DNA of 64,000 nt from Ancalomicrobiaceae bacterium S20 (GCA_040269895.1 CP158568.1:2946716-3010715); one strand, 5' to 3'. Counted from the first letter of the stretch, positions 48,529 to 60,318 are shown. The notes: generated by a model not told the origin, from the letters alone. Program-made: numbers and translations.

Positions 48529-49404
48529 TCAGTGCGGGATCGCCGCGCCCCGGCCCCAGACATAGATCGAGGCGAACAGGAACAGCCAGACCACGTCGAC
48601 GAAGTGCCAGTACCAGGCCGCGGCTTCGAAGCCGAAGTGCTGCTTGGCGGTGAAATGGCCGAGGTAGGCGCGGATCAGGCAGACGGCGAGGAAGATGGTG
48701 CCGACGATCACGTGGAAGCCGTGGAAGCCGGTCGCCATGAAGAAGGTCGCGCCGTAGATGTTGCCCGAGTAGGCGAAGTGCGCGTGGCTGTACTCATAGG
48801 CCTGGCAGATCGTGAAGATCACGCCGAGGATCACGGTGAGCCAGAGGCCCTTCTTGAGACCGTCGCGGTCGCCGTGCAGCAGCGCATGGTGCGCCCAGGT
48901 CACGGTGGTGCCCGAGGTCAGCAGGATCAGCGTGTTGAGCAGCGGCAGGTGCCAGGGGTTGAACGTCTCGATGCCGTGCGGCGGCCACACGCCGCCGGTC
49001 GCGGCGACGCGGGCGTACTGCTTGGCCTCGTGCACGAACAGCGCGCTGTCGAAATAGGCCCAGAACCACGCCACGAAGAACATCACCTCCGAGGCGATGA
49101 ACATGATCATGCCGTAGCGCAGGTGCAGGCCGACCACGCGGGTGTGATAGCCCGCATGGGCCTCGCGCACGACGTCGCGCCACCAGGCAAACATCGTGTA
49201 GAGCACGATGGCGAGGCCGAGCACGAACAGCCACGGGGTGGCGATATTCAGGCCGGCGAGCACGACCGCCTCGCCCTTCAGCCAGCGGAACAGGCCGATC
49301 GCGCCGATCGCCATGATCAGGGCGCCGAGCGAGGCCGTGAACGGCCACGGGCTCGGATCGACGAGATGATAATCGTGGTTGGGCTTGCTGTGGGCTCCGG
49401 CCAT
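48529..49404 (-). CDS. ctaE: aa3-type cytochrome c oxidase subunit III
   Basis: A 291-residue seven-helix subunit [19 protein letters not shown] near the N-terminus, [32 protein letters not shown] and [18 protein letters not shown]. It is needed for assembly and proton uptake stability. It lies 94 bases after ctaG. Confidence 0.96.
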   Translation of the reverse strand: MAGAHSKPNHDYHLVDPSPWPFTASLGALIMAIGAIGLFRWLKGEAVVLAGLNIATPWLFVLGLAIVLYTMFAWWRDVVREAHAGYHTRVVGLHLRYGMIMFIASEVMFFVAWFWAYFDSALFVHEAKQYARVAATGGVWPPHGIETFNPWHLPLLNTLILLTSGTTVTWAHHALLHGDRDGLKKGLWLTVILGVIFTICQAYEYSHAHFAYSGNIYGATFFMATGFHGFHVIVGTIFLAVCLIRAYLGHFTAKQHFGFEAAAWYWHFVDVVWLFLFASIYVWGRGAAIPH

Positions 49405-49498
49405 GGTGGTCCCCCGGTTTGATATCCTGAACCCTGACGGGTCGTCTTTGTTGGCGAGGCTCGTTGCACGCCGACCCAGGGCCGGCGACGCAGGCGCC

Positions 49499-50161
49499 TC
49501 AGAGCTTGTCGGGCGCCTTGGTGCCGTCGACCGCCGCGAGCGGCTTGGTCGGGGTCTTGGCGGCGAAGAAAGTGTAGGAGAGCGTGATCGTCTTGGCGCC
49601 GCGCAGATCCTTGACCTCGTCGATCGACGAATCGACGAAGAAGGTCACCGGAACCCGGATCTTCTCGTGCGGCTTCAATGTCTGCTCCGAGAAGCAGAAG
49701 CACACGAGCTTGGTGAAGTAGTAGCCGGCGAGGCCCGGCGTCACATTATAGCCGGCGGTCGCCGAGAGCTCCTTGTCGGACAGGTTCTCGATCTCGTATT
49801 CGACCGTCTTCACCTCGCCGACGTGAACGTTGACCGACTTCTCGACCGGCGTGAAGCGCCAGGGCAGGCCGGCGAAGACGTTACTGTCGAACCGGATCTC
49901 GAACTCGCGCTCGCCGACCACGTTCGGCGCCGACGTCGCGACGTTGGTGGTGCCGTCGTAGCCGGTGGCCCGGCAGAACCAGTCGTAGAAAGGCACCGCC
50001 GCGAAGGCGAGGCCGAGCATGCTGAAGGTCATCGCCGTGCAGATCAGCGCGACGTTGCGCAGCTTCTTCGGGTCCGGCGGCACGGCCACGGTAATGGCCG
50101 CCGCGGAGGTCTGCTCGTCGGTCGGCTCGTCGGTCGCGATCGGAGTGGTGCGGTCGGTCAT
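49499..50161 (-). CDS. ctaG: cytochrome c oxidase assembly protein CtaG (Cox11 type)
   Basis: A 220-residue copper-delivery protein. One membrane helix ([30 protein letters not shown]) is followed by a periplasmic immunoglobulin-like domain with the copper-binding CFCF in [12 protein letters not shown]. It inserts CuB into subunit I. The start at 50161 follows only five bases after the CoxF-like ORF, so the two are linked. Confidence 0.95.
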   Translation of the reverse strand: MTDRTTPIATDEPTDEQTSAAAITVAVPPDPKKLRNVALICTAMTFSMLGLAFAAVPFYDWFCRATGYDGTTNVATSAPNVVGEREFEIRFDSNVFAGLPWRFTPVEKSVNVHVGEVKTVEYEIENLSDKELSATAGYNVTPGLAGYYFTKLVCFCFSEQTLKPHEKIRVPVTFFVDSSIDEVKDLRGAKTITLSYTFFAAKTPTKPLAAVDGTKAPDKL

Positions 50162-50165
50162 GGCG

Positions 50166-50333
50166 TCACCCGTGCGCGAGGTTGGGCGCCATCTTGACGA
50201 TGGTGATCGCATAGAACAGCACCACGAGCCCGACGAGCACCACGGCGATCGCCGCGTTGCGACTGCGGCGGCGCTTCGCCTCCGTCTCGGTCAGTCGGAC
50301 ACCTTCGTCTTCGGTCATCACATCACCGTTCAT
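50166..50333 (-). CDS. CoxF-like small membrane protein
   Basis: A 55-residue protein, too short for many gene callers: a basic N-terminus (EAKRRRSRNAA) and one membrane helix (IAVVLVGLVVLFYAITIVKM). Small one-helix proteins of this kind lie between ctaB and ctaG in many alphaproteobacteria and are annotated as CoxF-like. It lies 22 bases after ctaB and ends 4 bases before ctaG. ATG 50333 is used; ATG 50318 is possible. Confidence 0.8.
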   Translation of the reverse strand: MNGDVMTEDEGVRLTETEAKRRRSRNAAIAVVLVGLVVLFYAITIVKMAPNLAHG

Positions 50334-50355
50334 CGTCGAGCCCCCGCCCGCCCCG

Positions 50356-51291
50356 TCACAGGTTGAGGAGACGCTCGCCCAGGAGGACGGCGTAGAGAAG
50401 GAAGAGATAGAGGATCGAGAAGCCGAACAGCCGCGCGGCCGCCTTGCGCGCCGGCTGGCCGTCGCGCTTGCGCCAGACCTCGAAGGCGAGCGCGAGGAAC
50501 ACCGCGGCGCCGCCGGCCGACACCACGCCATAGGCGAGATGGCCGAAGCCGAGCACATAGGGCGCCACGCAGACCGGCGTCATCAGCACCGAATAGAGCA
50601 GGATCTGGTTGCGCGTGGCCGTCTCGCCGGCGACCACGGGCAGCATCGGCACACCGGCACGCTGATAGTCGTCGGACTTCAGGAGCGCCAGCGCCCAGAA
50701 GTGCGGCGGCGTCCACATGAAGATGATCAGGAACAGCACGATCGACTCGACGCTGACCGTATTCGTCACCGCCGCCCAGGCGATCATCGGCGGGAAGGCG
50801 CCGGCGGCGCCGCCGATCACGATGTTCTGCGGCGTGCGCCGCTTCAGCCACATGGTGTAGATGACCACGTAGAAGAAGATGGTGAAGGCGAGCAGGCCGG
50901 CCGACAGCCAGTTGACCGCCAGTCCGAGGATCGCGACCGAGCCGGCCGACAGGGTCAGGCCGAAGGCGAGCGCCTCCTCGGGGCGCACGCGGCCGGCCGG
51001 GATCGGGCGGCCCTTGGTGCGCGACATCAGCCGGTCGATATCGGCGTCGTACCACATGTTGAGAGCGCCGGAGGCGCCGGCACCGACCGCGATACAGAGG
51101 ATCGCGACCGCGCCGAGGACAGGATGGATGCCCGCCGGCGCGATCATCAGACCGACCAGCGCCGTGAAGACGACGAGCGACATCACGCGCGGCTTGAGGA
51201 GCGCGATATAGTCCGCGGGCTCCGCGTTCGACACGCTCGCGCGCGTCAGGTCGGCAGCGACCTCGGAAGCGGCACTCGACAGATCTGTCAT
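50356..51291 (-). CDS. ctaB: protoheme IX farnesyltransferase (heme O synthase)
   Basis: A 311-residue UbiA-family prenyltransferase with eight or nine membrane helices and the active-site block [23 protein letters not shown], an N-x3-D-x3-D motif. It makes heme O from protoheme and farnesyl diphosphate for the oxidase. It is between ctaD and the CoxF-like ORF. Confidence 0.96.
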   Translation of the reverse strand: MTDLSSAASEVAADLTRASVSNAEPADYIALLKPRVMSLVVFTALVGLMIAPAGIHPVLGAVAILCIAVGAGASGALNMWYDADIDRLMSRTKGRPIPAGRVRPEEALAFGLTLSAGSVAILGLAVNWLSAGLLAFTIFFYVVIYTMWLKRRTPQNIVIGGAAGAFPPMIAWAAVTNTVSVESIVLFLIIFMWTPPHFWALALLKSDDYQRAGVPMLPVVAGETATRNQILLYSVLMTPVCVAPYVLGFGHLAYGVVSAGGAAVFLALAFEVWRKRDGQPARKAAARLFGFSILYLFLLYAVLLGERLLNL

Positions 51292-51488
51292 TCCTCACCT
51301 CGAGCGGCCGTCGTTCACGACGGCTCGTGCTTGCATCACGCCCGGACGGCCCCTCCCGCCGGCCGGTCCCGTCCATCCGGAGCGGCACCGCGGCGTGCGG
51401 TGCCGTTCGAGATCGGCGGGGTCGAAGAACCGCGGATCGCTCCGCGGGTGGACCGGGCGGCGCCGACGAGGCGCCGCCCGAAATGCAC

Positions 51489-53165
<1,677 letters not shown>

Positions 53166-53213
53166 TCACGGGCGCCTCGGCCGCCGGATGGAATGTGCGG
53201 TTCGTCGGGGCCG

Positions 53214-54110
53214 TCAGTTGGCGGCCACGTTGGTCTTCTTGCCGTCGCGTTCGACCATCTCGGCGAGCACCTTGCCGGCGTTCTTGAGGTCGGTCTTCGC
53301 CGCCTCGGACCACGCCTTGTACTGCTCGTCGGTGACGACCTGGATCGCGATCGGCATGAAGGCGTGATCGCGTCCGCAGAGCTCGGAGCACTGGCCGTAG
53401 TACATGCCGACGTTGCGGGCCTTGAACCAGGTCTCGTTCAGGCGGCCCGGATTGGCGTCCATCTTCACGCCGAAGGACGGCATCGCCCAGGAGTGGATCA
53501 CGTCGGCGCCGGTGACCTGCACGCGCACGATCTTGCCGACCGGGACGATCAGGTTGTTGTCGACCGAGAGCAGACGCGGCTGCTTCGCCGGGTCCTTGCG
53601 GTCCTCGTCGGCGAGCATGATGCTGTCGAAGGAGACCGGCTTCTGCTTGGCGTCGACGAGGTCCGGGTACTCGTAGCCCCAGTACCACTGATAGCCGGTG
53701 ACCTTGATGGTCATGTCGGCCGGCGGCACCACCATCTCTTCATAGAGCAGGCGGAACGACGGGATCGCGATCATGACCAGGATCATGATCGGCGCGACGG
53801 TCCAGATCACCTCGATCAGGGTGTTGTGCGACGTCTTCGACGGGGTCGGGTTCGCCTTGGCGTTGAACTTGACCATCACGTAGATGAGCAGCCCGAGCAC
53901 GAACAGCGTGATCACGGCCATGATCCACATGGTGAAGTCGGCGAACCAGTGGATGTGCTCGTGCACATCGGTGTTCGCCGGCTGCAAATAGACCTGCCAC
54001 GGCTGCGGCTGCGTCGCACCGGCGACGCCGAGGGTCGAGATGAAGGCGACCGCGAGGACGGCCATGACCGCCAGTCCACGCGCCATCGGACGCTTCTTCG
54101 TCGGGATCAC
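53214..54110 (-). CDS. ctaC: aa3-type cytochrome c oxidase subunit II
   Basis: A 298-residue subunit with a signal sequence, two membrane helices and a cupredoxin domain. The CuA motif is CSELCGRDHAFMP, and GYQWYWGYEYPD is conserved. It accepts electrons from cytochrome c. A GTG at 54110, with GGGAG about eight bases upstream, is preferred over ATG 54086. First gene of the oxidase operon. Confidence 0.95.
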   Translation of the reverse strand: MIPTKKRPMARGLAVMAVLAVAFISTLGVAGATQPQPWQVYLQPANTDVHEHIHWFADFTMWIMAVITLFVLGLLIYVMVKFNAKANPTPSKTSHNTLIEVIWTVAPIMILVMIAIPSFRLLYEEMVVPPADMTIKVTGYQWYWGYEYPDLVDAKQKPVSFDSIMLADEDRKDPAKQPRLLSVDNNLIVPVGKIVRVQVTGADVIHSWAMPSFGVKMDANPGRLNETWFKARNVGMYYGQCSELCGRDHAFMPIAIQVVTDEQYKAWSEAAKTDLKNAGKVLAEMVERDGKKTNVAAN

Positions 54111-54672
54111 TGCTTTTGGCTCCCTTGCTCGCCGCGGCCGCGAGGCACGGCCGGCGCGCTCGTCGTTTTTATTCCGTCGTCGTCGTCCCGGAGATCCGCC
54201 CCTCGGGCCGGATCCGGGCCAACGTATCGGGCCCGTCCACGGCTCTGTGGTCGCGGCCCGGACTCGACGCACCCTTCTACTAGGCGCTTTTCCTTACGCA
54301 ATGCTGCGCTGCGGCAAAAAGCGTCCTTCGATTTGATCGAGATCAAAGTCGAGGGATTCAAAAGCACAGCCCGCGCGTTGCCGCAACGGGTGCTCCACCC
54401 ATCTCGTGCGGCATTTTTGCAGGGCGAGGCAATTTGGTCGCTGATCCGCCATGATCGGAGGCAACTCCTCGGACCCGTTCATGGCCGATGCCGCGCAGGG
54501 TCCACGCCTCTGGCGCCGCGGCCGGCCATGGGGCAACGTCAAGATCGCGCGCCGAGACCGATTCGCGCGACCGGGACCGCGCTGCGGCGCGCCGGCGTGG
54601 GTCCGGCGCCTCGCTGTTTCGGCAGCCCGCCGTCGGGCGGACCCTGTCTCGGCGGCTCTGGAGGTTTGAGAT
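54111..54672. other. 562-base divergent regulatory region between ctaC and the IalB-like gene
   Basis: No gene is seen. The main signal is a perfect FNR/FixK-type palindrome, TTGATCGAGATCAA, at 54333-54346. It lies 223 bases from ctaC and 327 from the IalB-like gene. Confidence 0.6.
54333..54346. promoter_or_regulatory. FNR/FixK-type box (anaerobox)
   Basis: TTGAT-CGAG-ATCAA, perfect against the TTGAT-N4-ATCAA consensus of FNR/FixK/FnrL proteins. This suggests oxygen-dependent control of the aa3 oxidase operon, activation or repression depending on promoter placement, or of the divergent gene. Confidence 0.72.
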
Positions 54673-55308
54673 TTGAACGGCACGCGCGCCTTGGTCGTCG
54701 CGCTGATCGCCCTGGTGGTGGTCATCATCGGCGCTCTGATCGCATTCATGATGTTCGGCGGCCCCAGCCGTCCGGCCGGGTCGGGCGCGGACAGCGCGCA
54801 GACCGATCCGCGTCCGGCCGCCCAAGGCGGCGGACAAGCCGGCACGGCGGCGGTCGTCAACCAGGCCGACCGGCCCGGTCTCGGCCCGGTCAAGTCGCAG
54901 CACGGCGACTGGCAGATCCGCTGCAACACGCCGCCGGGCGCCCGCGCCGAGCAGTGCGCGCTGATCCAGAACGTCACAGCCGAGGACCGGCCGAACGTCG
55001 GCCTGTCGGTGATCGTGTTGAAGACGTCAGACAAGAAGACGCGCATCCTGCGCGTGCTGGCGCCGCTCGGCGTGCTGATCCCGTCGGGCCTCGGCCTGAA
55101 GATCGACGCCGCCGACATTGGCCGCACGCCGTTCGTGCGCTGCCTGCCGAACGGCTGCATCGCCGAAGTGGTGATCGACGACACGCTGATGGGCCAGCTC
55201 CGCACCGGCACCACGGCGACCTTCTCGATCTTCCAGACGCCGGAGGAAGGCATCGGCATCCCGATCAGCCTGGCGAGCTTCGGCGAAGGCTTCGACAAGC
55301 TGCCCTGA
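54673..55308 (+). CDS. invasion-associated locus B (IalB) family protein
   Basis: A 211-residue protein with an N-terminal membrane anchor (LVVALIALVVVIIGALIAFMMFG), a Pro/Gly/Ala-rich linker and an IalB domain from about residue 73 (HGDWQIRCNTPPGARAEQCALIQN). Cysteine pairs in C-x(n)-C arrangements are kept (RCLPNGCIAE). IalB proteins occur widely in Rhizobiales and are linked to envelope or host interaction. The start is a TTG at 54673, clearly supported by GGAGG at 54660-54664. Confidence 0.85.
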   Translation: MNGTRALVVALIALVVVIIGALIAFMMFGGPSRPAGSGADSAQTDPRPAAQGGGQAGTAAVVNQADRPGLGPVKSQHGDWQIRCNTPPGARAEQCALIQNVTAEDRPNVGLSVIVLKTSDKKTRILRVLAPLGVLIPSGLGLKIDAADIGRTPFVRCLPNGCIAEVVIDDTLMGQLRTGTTATFSIFQTPEEGIGIPISLASFGEGFDKLP

Positions 55309-55389
55309 TCTGCGCGCGCCGCGGCTGGTGCACACCCGCTGCGGCAGCCTAATCTCCCCTCGCCCGACGAGAGGCACACGAGGGGAAGC

Positions 55390-56007
55390 ATGACCAGGGT
55401 GACGGATCTTGAGGCGCTGCGCGCGCTTTACGGCACTGTCCGCGAGCGCTCGCGGCGCAAGCAGCTCGACCGGCTCGATCCCCACGCCAAGCACATCATT
55501 TCGCTCGCCCCCTTCGTCGTGATCGCGACCGCAGGCCGGGACGGGCTCGGCGATGCAACCCCGCGCGGCGATGCGCCGGGCTTCGTCACCGTCGAAGACG
55601 ACCGCACGCTCCTCCTGCCCGACCGGCCGGGCAACAACCGTCTCGACACGCTGCAGAACCTGATCGAGCGGCCCGGCATCGGGCTCCTGTTCCTGATCCC
55701 CGGCATGGACGAGACGCTGCGCGTCAACGGCACGGCCGAGATCCTGGCCGACCCGGCGCTCAATGCGCGCTTCGCGGTCGACGGCAAGCTGCCGAAGACG
55801 GTGCTGCGGATCACGGTGCGCGAGGTCTACATCCATTGCGCCAAGGCGCTGATGCGCTCGCGGCTCTGGGATCCCGCCGCGCAGATCGACCGATCGATCT
55901 TCCCGTCCATGGGCGAAATGATGCGCGACCAGATCGGCGTCGTCGAAGGGGTAAAGACCGAGACGCAGTCCGAGATGGTCGAACGCTACAAGCAGACGCT
56001 CTACTGA
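55390..56007 (+). CDS. pyridoxamine 5'-phosphate oxidase-like (FMN-dependent) protein
   Basis: A 205-residue PPOX-class flavoprotein. VIATAGRDGLGDATPRGDAPGFV and LLLPDRPGNNRLDTLQNLI are typical of FMN-dependent members of the MSMEG_1061-type subgroup. The substrate is unknown. Its stop codon overlaps the next gene's ATG by one base. Confidence 0.85.
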   Translation: MTRVTDLEALRALYGTVRERSRRKQLDRLDPHAKHIISLAPFVVIATAGRDGLGDATPRGDAPGFVTVEDDRTLLLPDRPGNNRLDTLQNLIERPGIGLLFLIPGMDETLRVNGTAEILADPALNARFAVDGKLPKTVLRITVREVYIHCAKALMRSRLWDPAAQIDRSIFPSMGEMMRDQIGVVEGVKTETQSEMVERYKQTLY

Positions 56008-56777
56008 TGGCGCCGCTCCTCGACCCGATCACGATCGCGATCATCCTGGGCGCGGCCGCCGCCGGCTTCGTGCAGGGGCTCTCGGGCTTCGCCTTCGCCA
56101 TGGTGTCGAGCGCGATCTGGGTATGGGTGCTGCCGCCGCAGCTCTCGTCGCCGCTCGTGGTGTTCGGTTCGCTGGTCGGCCAGATCCTGGCGATCCCGGC
56201 GACGCGCAAGGGCTTCAGCGCGCGCCGCGCGGCGCCCCTGGTGGTCGGCGGGCTTCTCGGCGTGCCGATCGGCGTCGCGATCCTGCCGCACGTCGAGCCG
56301 GCCTGGTTCAAGGCCGGGCTCGGGCTTCTGCTGGTCGTCTATTGTCCGGCGATGCTGTTCTCGACGCGGCTGCCGCATCTCAAGATCTCCGGACCCGCGG
56401 GCGACGGCGCGGTCGGCTTCCTCGGCGGCGTGCTCGGCGGCATCGGCGGCATCACCGGCGTTTTGCCGACGCTCTGGTGCACGCTCAACGGCTGGGACAA
56501 GGTCACACAGCGCTCGGTACTGCAGGCCTTCAACCTGACCATGCACGCCACCACACTGACGCTCTATCTCGTCGCCGGCCGGATCACCTGGACGTCGGCA
56601 TCGATGTTTCCGATCGTGCTGCCGGCCATGCTGGTGCCGACGCTGATCGGGCTCCGGCTCTACGCCCGGATCAGCGAGATGGCGTTCCGCCGCGTGGTGC
56701 TCGGGCTCCTGTTCCTGACCGGCATCGCGCTGCTGGTCGCGGCCGCGCCGGTGCTCGTCGGCAAGCTCGGCGGCTGA
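56007..56777 (+). CDS. TauE/SafE-family sulfite/anion exporter
   Basis: A 256-residue permease with about eight hydrophobic helices. It begins MAPLLDPITIAIILGAAAAGFVQGLSGF and has the glycine-rich GFLGGVLGGIGGITGVLPTLW motif of the TauE/SafE family. It may export sulfite or organosulfonates. TGATG overlap with the PPOX gene makes a two-gene operon. Confidence 0.88.
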   Translation: MAPLLDPITIAIILGAAAAGFVQGLSGFAFAMVSSAIWVWVLPPQLSSPLVVFGSLVGQILAIPATRKGFSARRAAPLVVGGLLGVPIGVAILPHVEPAWFKAGLGLLLVVYCPAMLFSTRLPHLKISGPAGDGAVGFLGGVLGGIGGITGVLPTLWCTLNGWDKVTQRSVLQAFNLTMHATTLTLYLVAGRITWTSASMFPIVLPAMLVPTLIGLRLYARISEMAFRRVVLGLLFLTGIALLVAAAPVLVGKLGG

Positions 56778-56967
56778 GAACGCCGCGGGGCGGAACCGGC
56801 AGGTTCGTGAACGCACGATCGGGAACTCGAGAACTCGACGGTTGATCGGGGCCGGCGCGGGTGCGAACCTGCGCGACGATCCCCATGTTGAGAGGAGCCG
56901 CCTTTCCCGCTCCCTCTCCTCGCGCGGCCGCCGCTCCGGCGCCCTCCGCGCCCATCAGGACGAACCG

Positions 56968-58392
56968 ATGACCTCTCCCGCCGCCGACCTTTTCGCCGCC
57001 ACCGGCCTCGACCTCGAAACCGCCCGCCGCATCACGGCCGAGGCGACGGCAGGCGCCGACGACGGCGAGCTCTTTCTTGAATATCGCCAGTCCGAAGGGC
57101 TCGTGTTCGACAACGGCCGGCTGAAGTCCGGCTCGTTCGACACGACACAGGGTTTTGGCCTGCGCGCGGTCGCCGGCGAGGCGGCCGGCTACGCGCATGC
57201 GGGCGAGATCTCGGAAAGCGCGCTGCGGCGCGCCTCGGATGCCGTGCGCGCGGTCACCGCCGGCCATTCTGGCACCTATGCCGCCGCGCCGGCGCGCACC
57301 AACGTCAAGCTCTACGGCGAGGAGAACCCGCTCGGCCTGCCGTCGTTCGAGGACAAGGCCAAGCTGCTCGCGGAGATCGACGCCTATGCCCGCCGCGACG
57401 AGCGCGTCCGGCAGGTCACGGTGTCGCTCGCCGGCACCTGGCAGGTGGTCGAGATCCTGCGCGCGGACGGCCACCGGGTGCGGGACGTCCGGCCGCTGGT
57501 GCGCTTCAACGTCTCGGTGGTCGCCGGCCACGGCGACCGGCAGGAGACCGGCAGCTACGGCATTGGCGGTCGCGAGGGCTTCGAGCGTTTCGTGACGCCG
57601 GACATGTGGCGCCACGGCGTCGACGAGGCGATCCGGCAGGCGGCGGTCAATCTCGAAGCGGTGCCCGCCCCGGCCGGCACCTTCGACGTCGTGCTCGGCC
57701 CGGGCTGGCCGGGCGTGCTGCTGCACGAGGCGGTCGGCCACGGGCTCGAGGGCGACTTCAATCGCAAGAAGACCTCCGCCTTCGCCGGCCTGCTCGGCCA
57801 GCGGGTCGCAGCACCCGGCGTCACCATCGTCGATGACGGCACGATCGCCGCGAAGCGCGGCTCGATCTCGATCGACGACGAGGGCACGCCGTCGAACTGC
57901 ACGACGCTGATCGAGGACGGCATCCTGGTCGGCTACATGCAGGACCGCCAGAACGCCCGCCTGATGGGCATGAAGCCGACCGGCAACGGGCGGCGCCAGT
58001 CCTTCGCGCACATACCGATGCCGCGCATGACCAACACCTACATGCTGGCGGGTCAGAGCGATCCGGGCGAGATCCTCGCCTCGGTCAAGGACGGCATCTA
58101 CGCCGTGCACTTCGGTGGCGGCCAGGTCGACATCACCTCCGGCAAGTTCGTGTTCGAATGCACCGAGGCCTACCGCGTGCAGAACGGCAAGGTCGGCGCG
58201 CCGCTCAAGGGCGCGATGCTGATCGGCAACGGCGCGGATGCGCTGACGCGGGTGAAGATGATCGGCAACGACCTCGAACTCGATCTCGGCGTCGGCACCT
58301 GCGGCAAGCAGGGCCAGGGCGTTCCCGTCGGCGTCGGCCAGCCGACGCTCCGGATCGACGCGGTGACGATCGGCGGCACCGAGGCGCGCTGA
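56968..58392 (+). CDS. tldD: TldD-type metalloprotease
   Basis: A 474-residue protein with the zinc motif HExxxH in LLHEAVGHGLEGDFN (about residue 250) and NALRTGNRK-like relatives not required. TldD with TldE degrades unfolded peptides and processes some ribosomally made peptides; a tldE homologue is not in the window. Start at ATG 56968; the frame extends up to 56842. Confidence 0.93.
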   Translation: MTSPAADLFAATGLDLETARRITAEATAGADDGELFLEYRQSEGLVFDNGRLKSGSFDTTQGFGLRAVAGEAAGYAHAGEISESALRRASDAVRAVTAGHSGTYAAAPARTNVKLYGEENPLGLPSFEDKAKLLAEIDAYARRDERVRQVTVSLAGTWQVVEILRADGHRVRDVRPLVRFNVSVVAGHGDRQETGSYGIGGREGFERFVTPDMWRHGVDEAIRQAAVNLEAVPAPAGTFDVVLGPGWPGVLLHEAVGHGLEGDFNRKKTSAFAGLLGQRVAAPGVTIVDDGTIAAKRGSISIDDEGTPSNCTTLIEDGILVGYMQDRQNARLMGMKPTGNGRRQSFAHIPMPRMTNTYMLAGQSDPGEILASVKDGIYAVHFGGGQVDITSGKFVFECTEAYRVQNGKVGAPLKGAMLIGNGADALTRVKMIGNDLELDLGVGTCGKQGQGVPVGVGQPTLRIDAVTIGGTEAR

Positions 58393-58911
58393 GCGCGGGC
58401 GCGCCGGGCGCGGCGCGCGGATCTCCCGCACGACGCCCCCGCCCACGCGCAGGGTTCCAGGTGGGTGCGCGGCGGCCGGCGTGCGGCGATCAGGCTCGCA
58501 TCATGGACTGATCATGCCGGCCGCGATCCTGATGATCGCGGCCGCGCCGAAGATCATCAAGTCGTGAGCCCGCTGACGGTCGTGCTCGGCGCGACCGGTT
58601 CGAAGCTTCGCACGGGTCGATCTTCTCCGTTTCTCACCGACATTCTTGGCATTTCCGTCGATGTCGGCGTGGCATTCCCGCGCTTCGGAACACCGACTCG
58701 CGTGCTTGCGGCTCAGCTCAAGCTAACAATTTGCTGACGATCGACTTACGTAAACGTGATCGCAACGTCATATCGAGGCAATTGTTATTGAACGACAATG
58801 GCGTCGTATGGCTTGCCTGCAAGGCGTCATTTCACGAAAATCGCGGTAAGCTCAGGTCGAGGCGCCATGGGTCGCGACCGCGAGGCCATGAGAACGGGTT
58901 GTGTCGACACG
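58393..58911. other. 519-base intergenic region upstream of the RND efflux genes
   Basis: No gene supported. Two palindromes are notable close to the efflux operon: TTACGTAA at 58746-58753 and ATTGT-N9-ACAAT at 58781-58799. Small open frames overlap the likely leader and lack conserved residues. Confidence 0.5.
58781..58799. promoter_or_regulatory. candidate operator upstream of RND efflux operon
   Basis: ATTGT and ACAAT arms separated by nine bases, in an AT-rich patch about 113 bases before the adaptor gene. No regulator gene is adjacent. Confidence 0.35.
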
Positions 58912-60318
58912 ATGAGAATACTTAAGACGATTATCCTGCTCGTTATCATTGCCTCCGCTCTTCTGTGGGGTTGGCTCGGTCGCGACGTCGTCGTCGACAA
59001 GATGGCCGCCGTGCTGCCCGAAAGTGCCGTCCGCCCGGTTCGCGCCGGCATCGAGGCGGTCGGACCGACCGTCGATCCGATCGCGCAGTCCGCCGCCGCC
59101 TTCCTGGAGAAGCACCTGCCGGCCGTCGCCGCCTATCTGCCGAGCGCGCCGAAGCCGGCCGGCGACAAGGGCGCCGCGGCGCCGGATGCGAAGGTGCCCG
59201 CCGCCAAGACCGCCGCGGCTTCCGCAGGCGCGACGCCGGCCACGGCTCCCGCCGCCACGCCCCGTCGCGAGACGCCGCCAGTTCCGGTCACCACGACCAA
59301 GGTCGAGAAGAAGGCGACCCCCGTCGTGCTCGACGTGGTCGGTACCGTGCAGGCGATCGCGTCGATCCCGATCAAGTCGCGCGTCGACAGCCAGATCGAC
59401 AGCGTGCAGGTCAAGGAAGGCGATCACGTCAAACAGGGCGACGTGCTGTTCACGCTCGACGCCCGCGCGCTGCAGGCGCAGCTCGCCCAGGCGCGCGCCA
59501 CGCTCGCCCGCGACGAAGCCCAGCTCCAGCAATACAAGAACGATCTCAACCGCGCCGAGACGCTCGCCCGCACCAATGCCGGCTCGCAGCAGACGGCCGA
59601 AACGTCGCGCACCCAGGTCGCGACCCAGCAGGCGGTGATCGCCGCCAGCCGCGCGGCGGTCGAGAACCTCGAGGTCCAGCTCACCTACTACACGATCAAG
59701 AGCCCGATCGACGGCCGCGTCGGCTCGCTGCCGCTGAAGGCCGGCTCGGCGATCCGTTCAGCCGACTCGGCCCTGCTCGCCACCGTCAACCAGCTCGATC
59801 CGGTCTATGTCTCCTTCGCCGCGCCGCAGGCGGTGGTGCCGACGCTGGTCGACGCCATGCGCGAGGGGCCGGTCAAGGTGCGCGTGACGCTCGGCGGCAC
59901 GCGCGGCAAGACGCTCGACGGCACCGTGACCTTCACCGAGAACACGCTCGACACGACCTCCGGCACGCTGACCGCCAAGGCGACCGTCGGCGGCACCGAG
60001 GAGCGGCTGCTGCCGGGCGAATTCGTGCAGGTGCGCGTGATCCTGTCGGTCGAGCCCGATGCGCTCGTCGTGCCGGATCAGGCGGTGCAGATGGGTCAGG
60101 CCGGCGCCTTCGTCTACGTGGTCAAGCCGGACCAGACGGTCGAGACGCGGCAGATCCGCGTCGCGCGCACCGTCGATCGCCAGAGCGTCGTATCGAGCGG
60201 CCTCACCGGCGGCGAGACGGTCGTGACCGAGGGCCAGCTCCGGCTGTTCCCGGGCGCGAAAATTGCTCCGGCCGCCTCGAACCCGCCGGCGGCCGACACC
60301 GCCGCGCCGAAGAGCTGA
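58912..60318 (+). CDS. RND efflux periplasmic adaptor subunit (MdtA-like)
   Basis: A 468-residue membrane-fusion protein. The N-terminal anchor is ILKTIILLVIIASALLWGWLG. A long Ala/Pro-rich stretch (about residues 80-125) precedes the barrel. The lipoyl half-motif is IPIKSRVDSQIDSVQVKEGDHVKQGD, and the coiled-coil hairpin and beta-barrel (YTIKSPIDGRVGSLPLKAGSAI) follow. It links the inner-membrane pump to an outer-membrane channel. Start at ATG 58912. Permease follows 36 bases later. Confidence 0.92.
   Translation: MRILKTIILLVIIASALLWGWLGRDVVVDKMAAVLPESAVRPVRAGIEAVGPTVDPIAQSAAAFLEKHLPAVAAYLPSAPKPAGDKGAAAPDAKVPAAKTAAASAGATPATAPAATPRRETPPVPVTTTKVEKKATPVVLDVVGTVQAIASIPIKSRVDSQIDSVQVKEGDHVKQGDVLFTLDARALQAQLAQARATLARDEAQLQQYKNDLNRAETLARTNAGSQQTAETSRTQVATQQAVIAASRAAVENLEVQLTYYTIKSPIDGRVGSLPLKAGSAIRSADSALLATVNQLDPVYVSFAAPQAVVPTLVDAMREGPVKVRVTLGGTRGKTLDGTVTFTENTLDTTSGTLTAKATVGGTEERLLPGEFVQVRVILSVEPDALVVPDQAVQMGQAGAFVYVVKPDQTVETRQIRVARTVDRQSVVSSGLTGGETVVTEGQLRLFPGAKIAPAASNPPAADTAAPKS

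Noticed and set aside
58465-58737. Small open frame after tldD
   Set aside because: No known motif, no ribosome-binding site, and a sequence typical of intergenic DNA.
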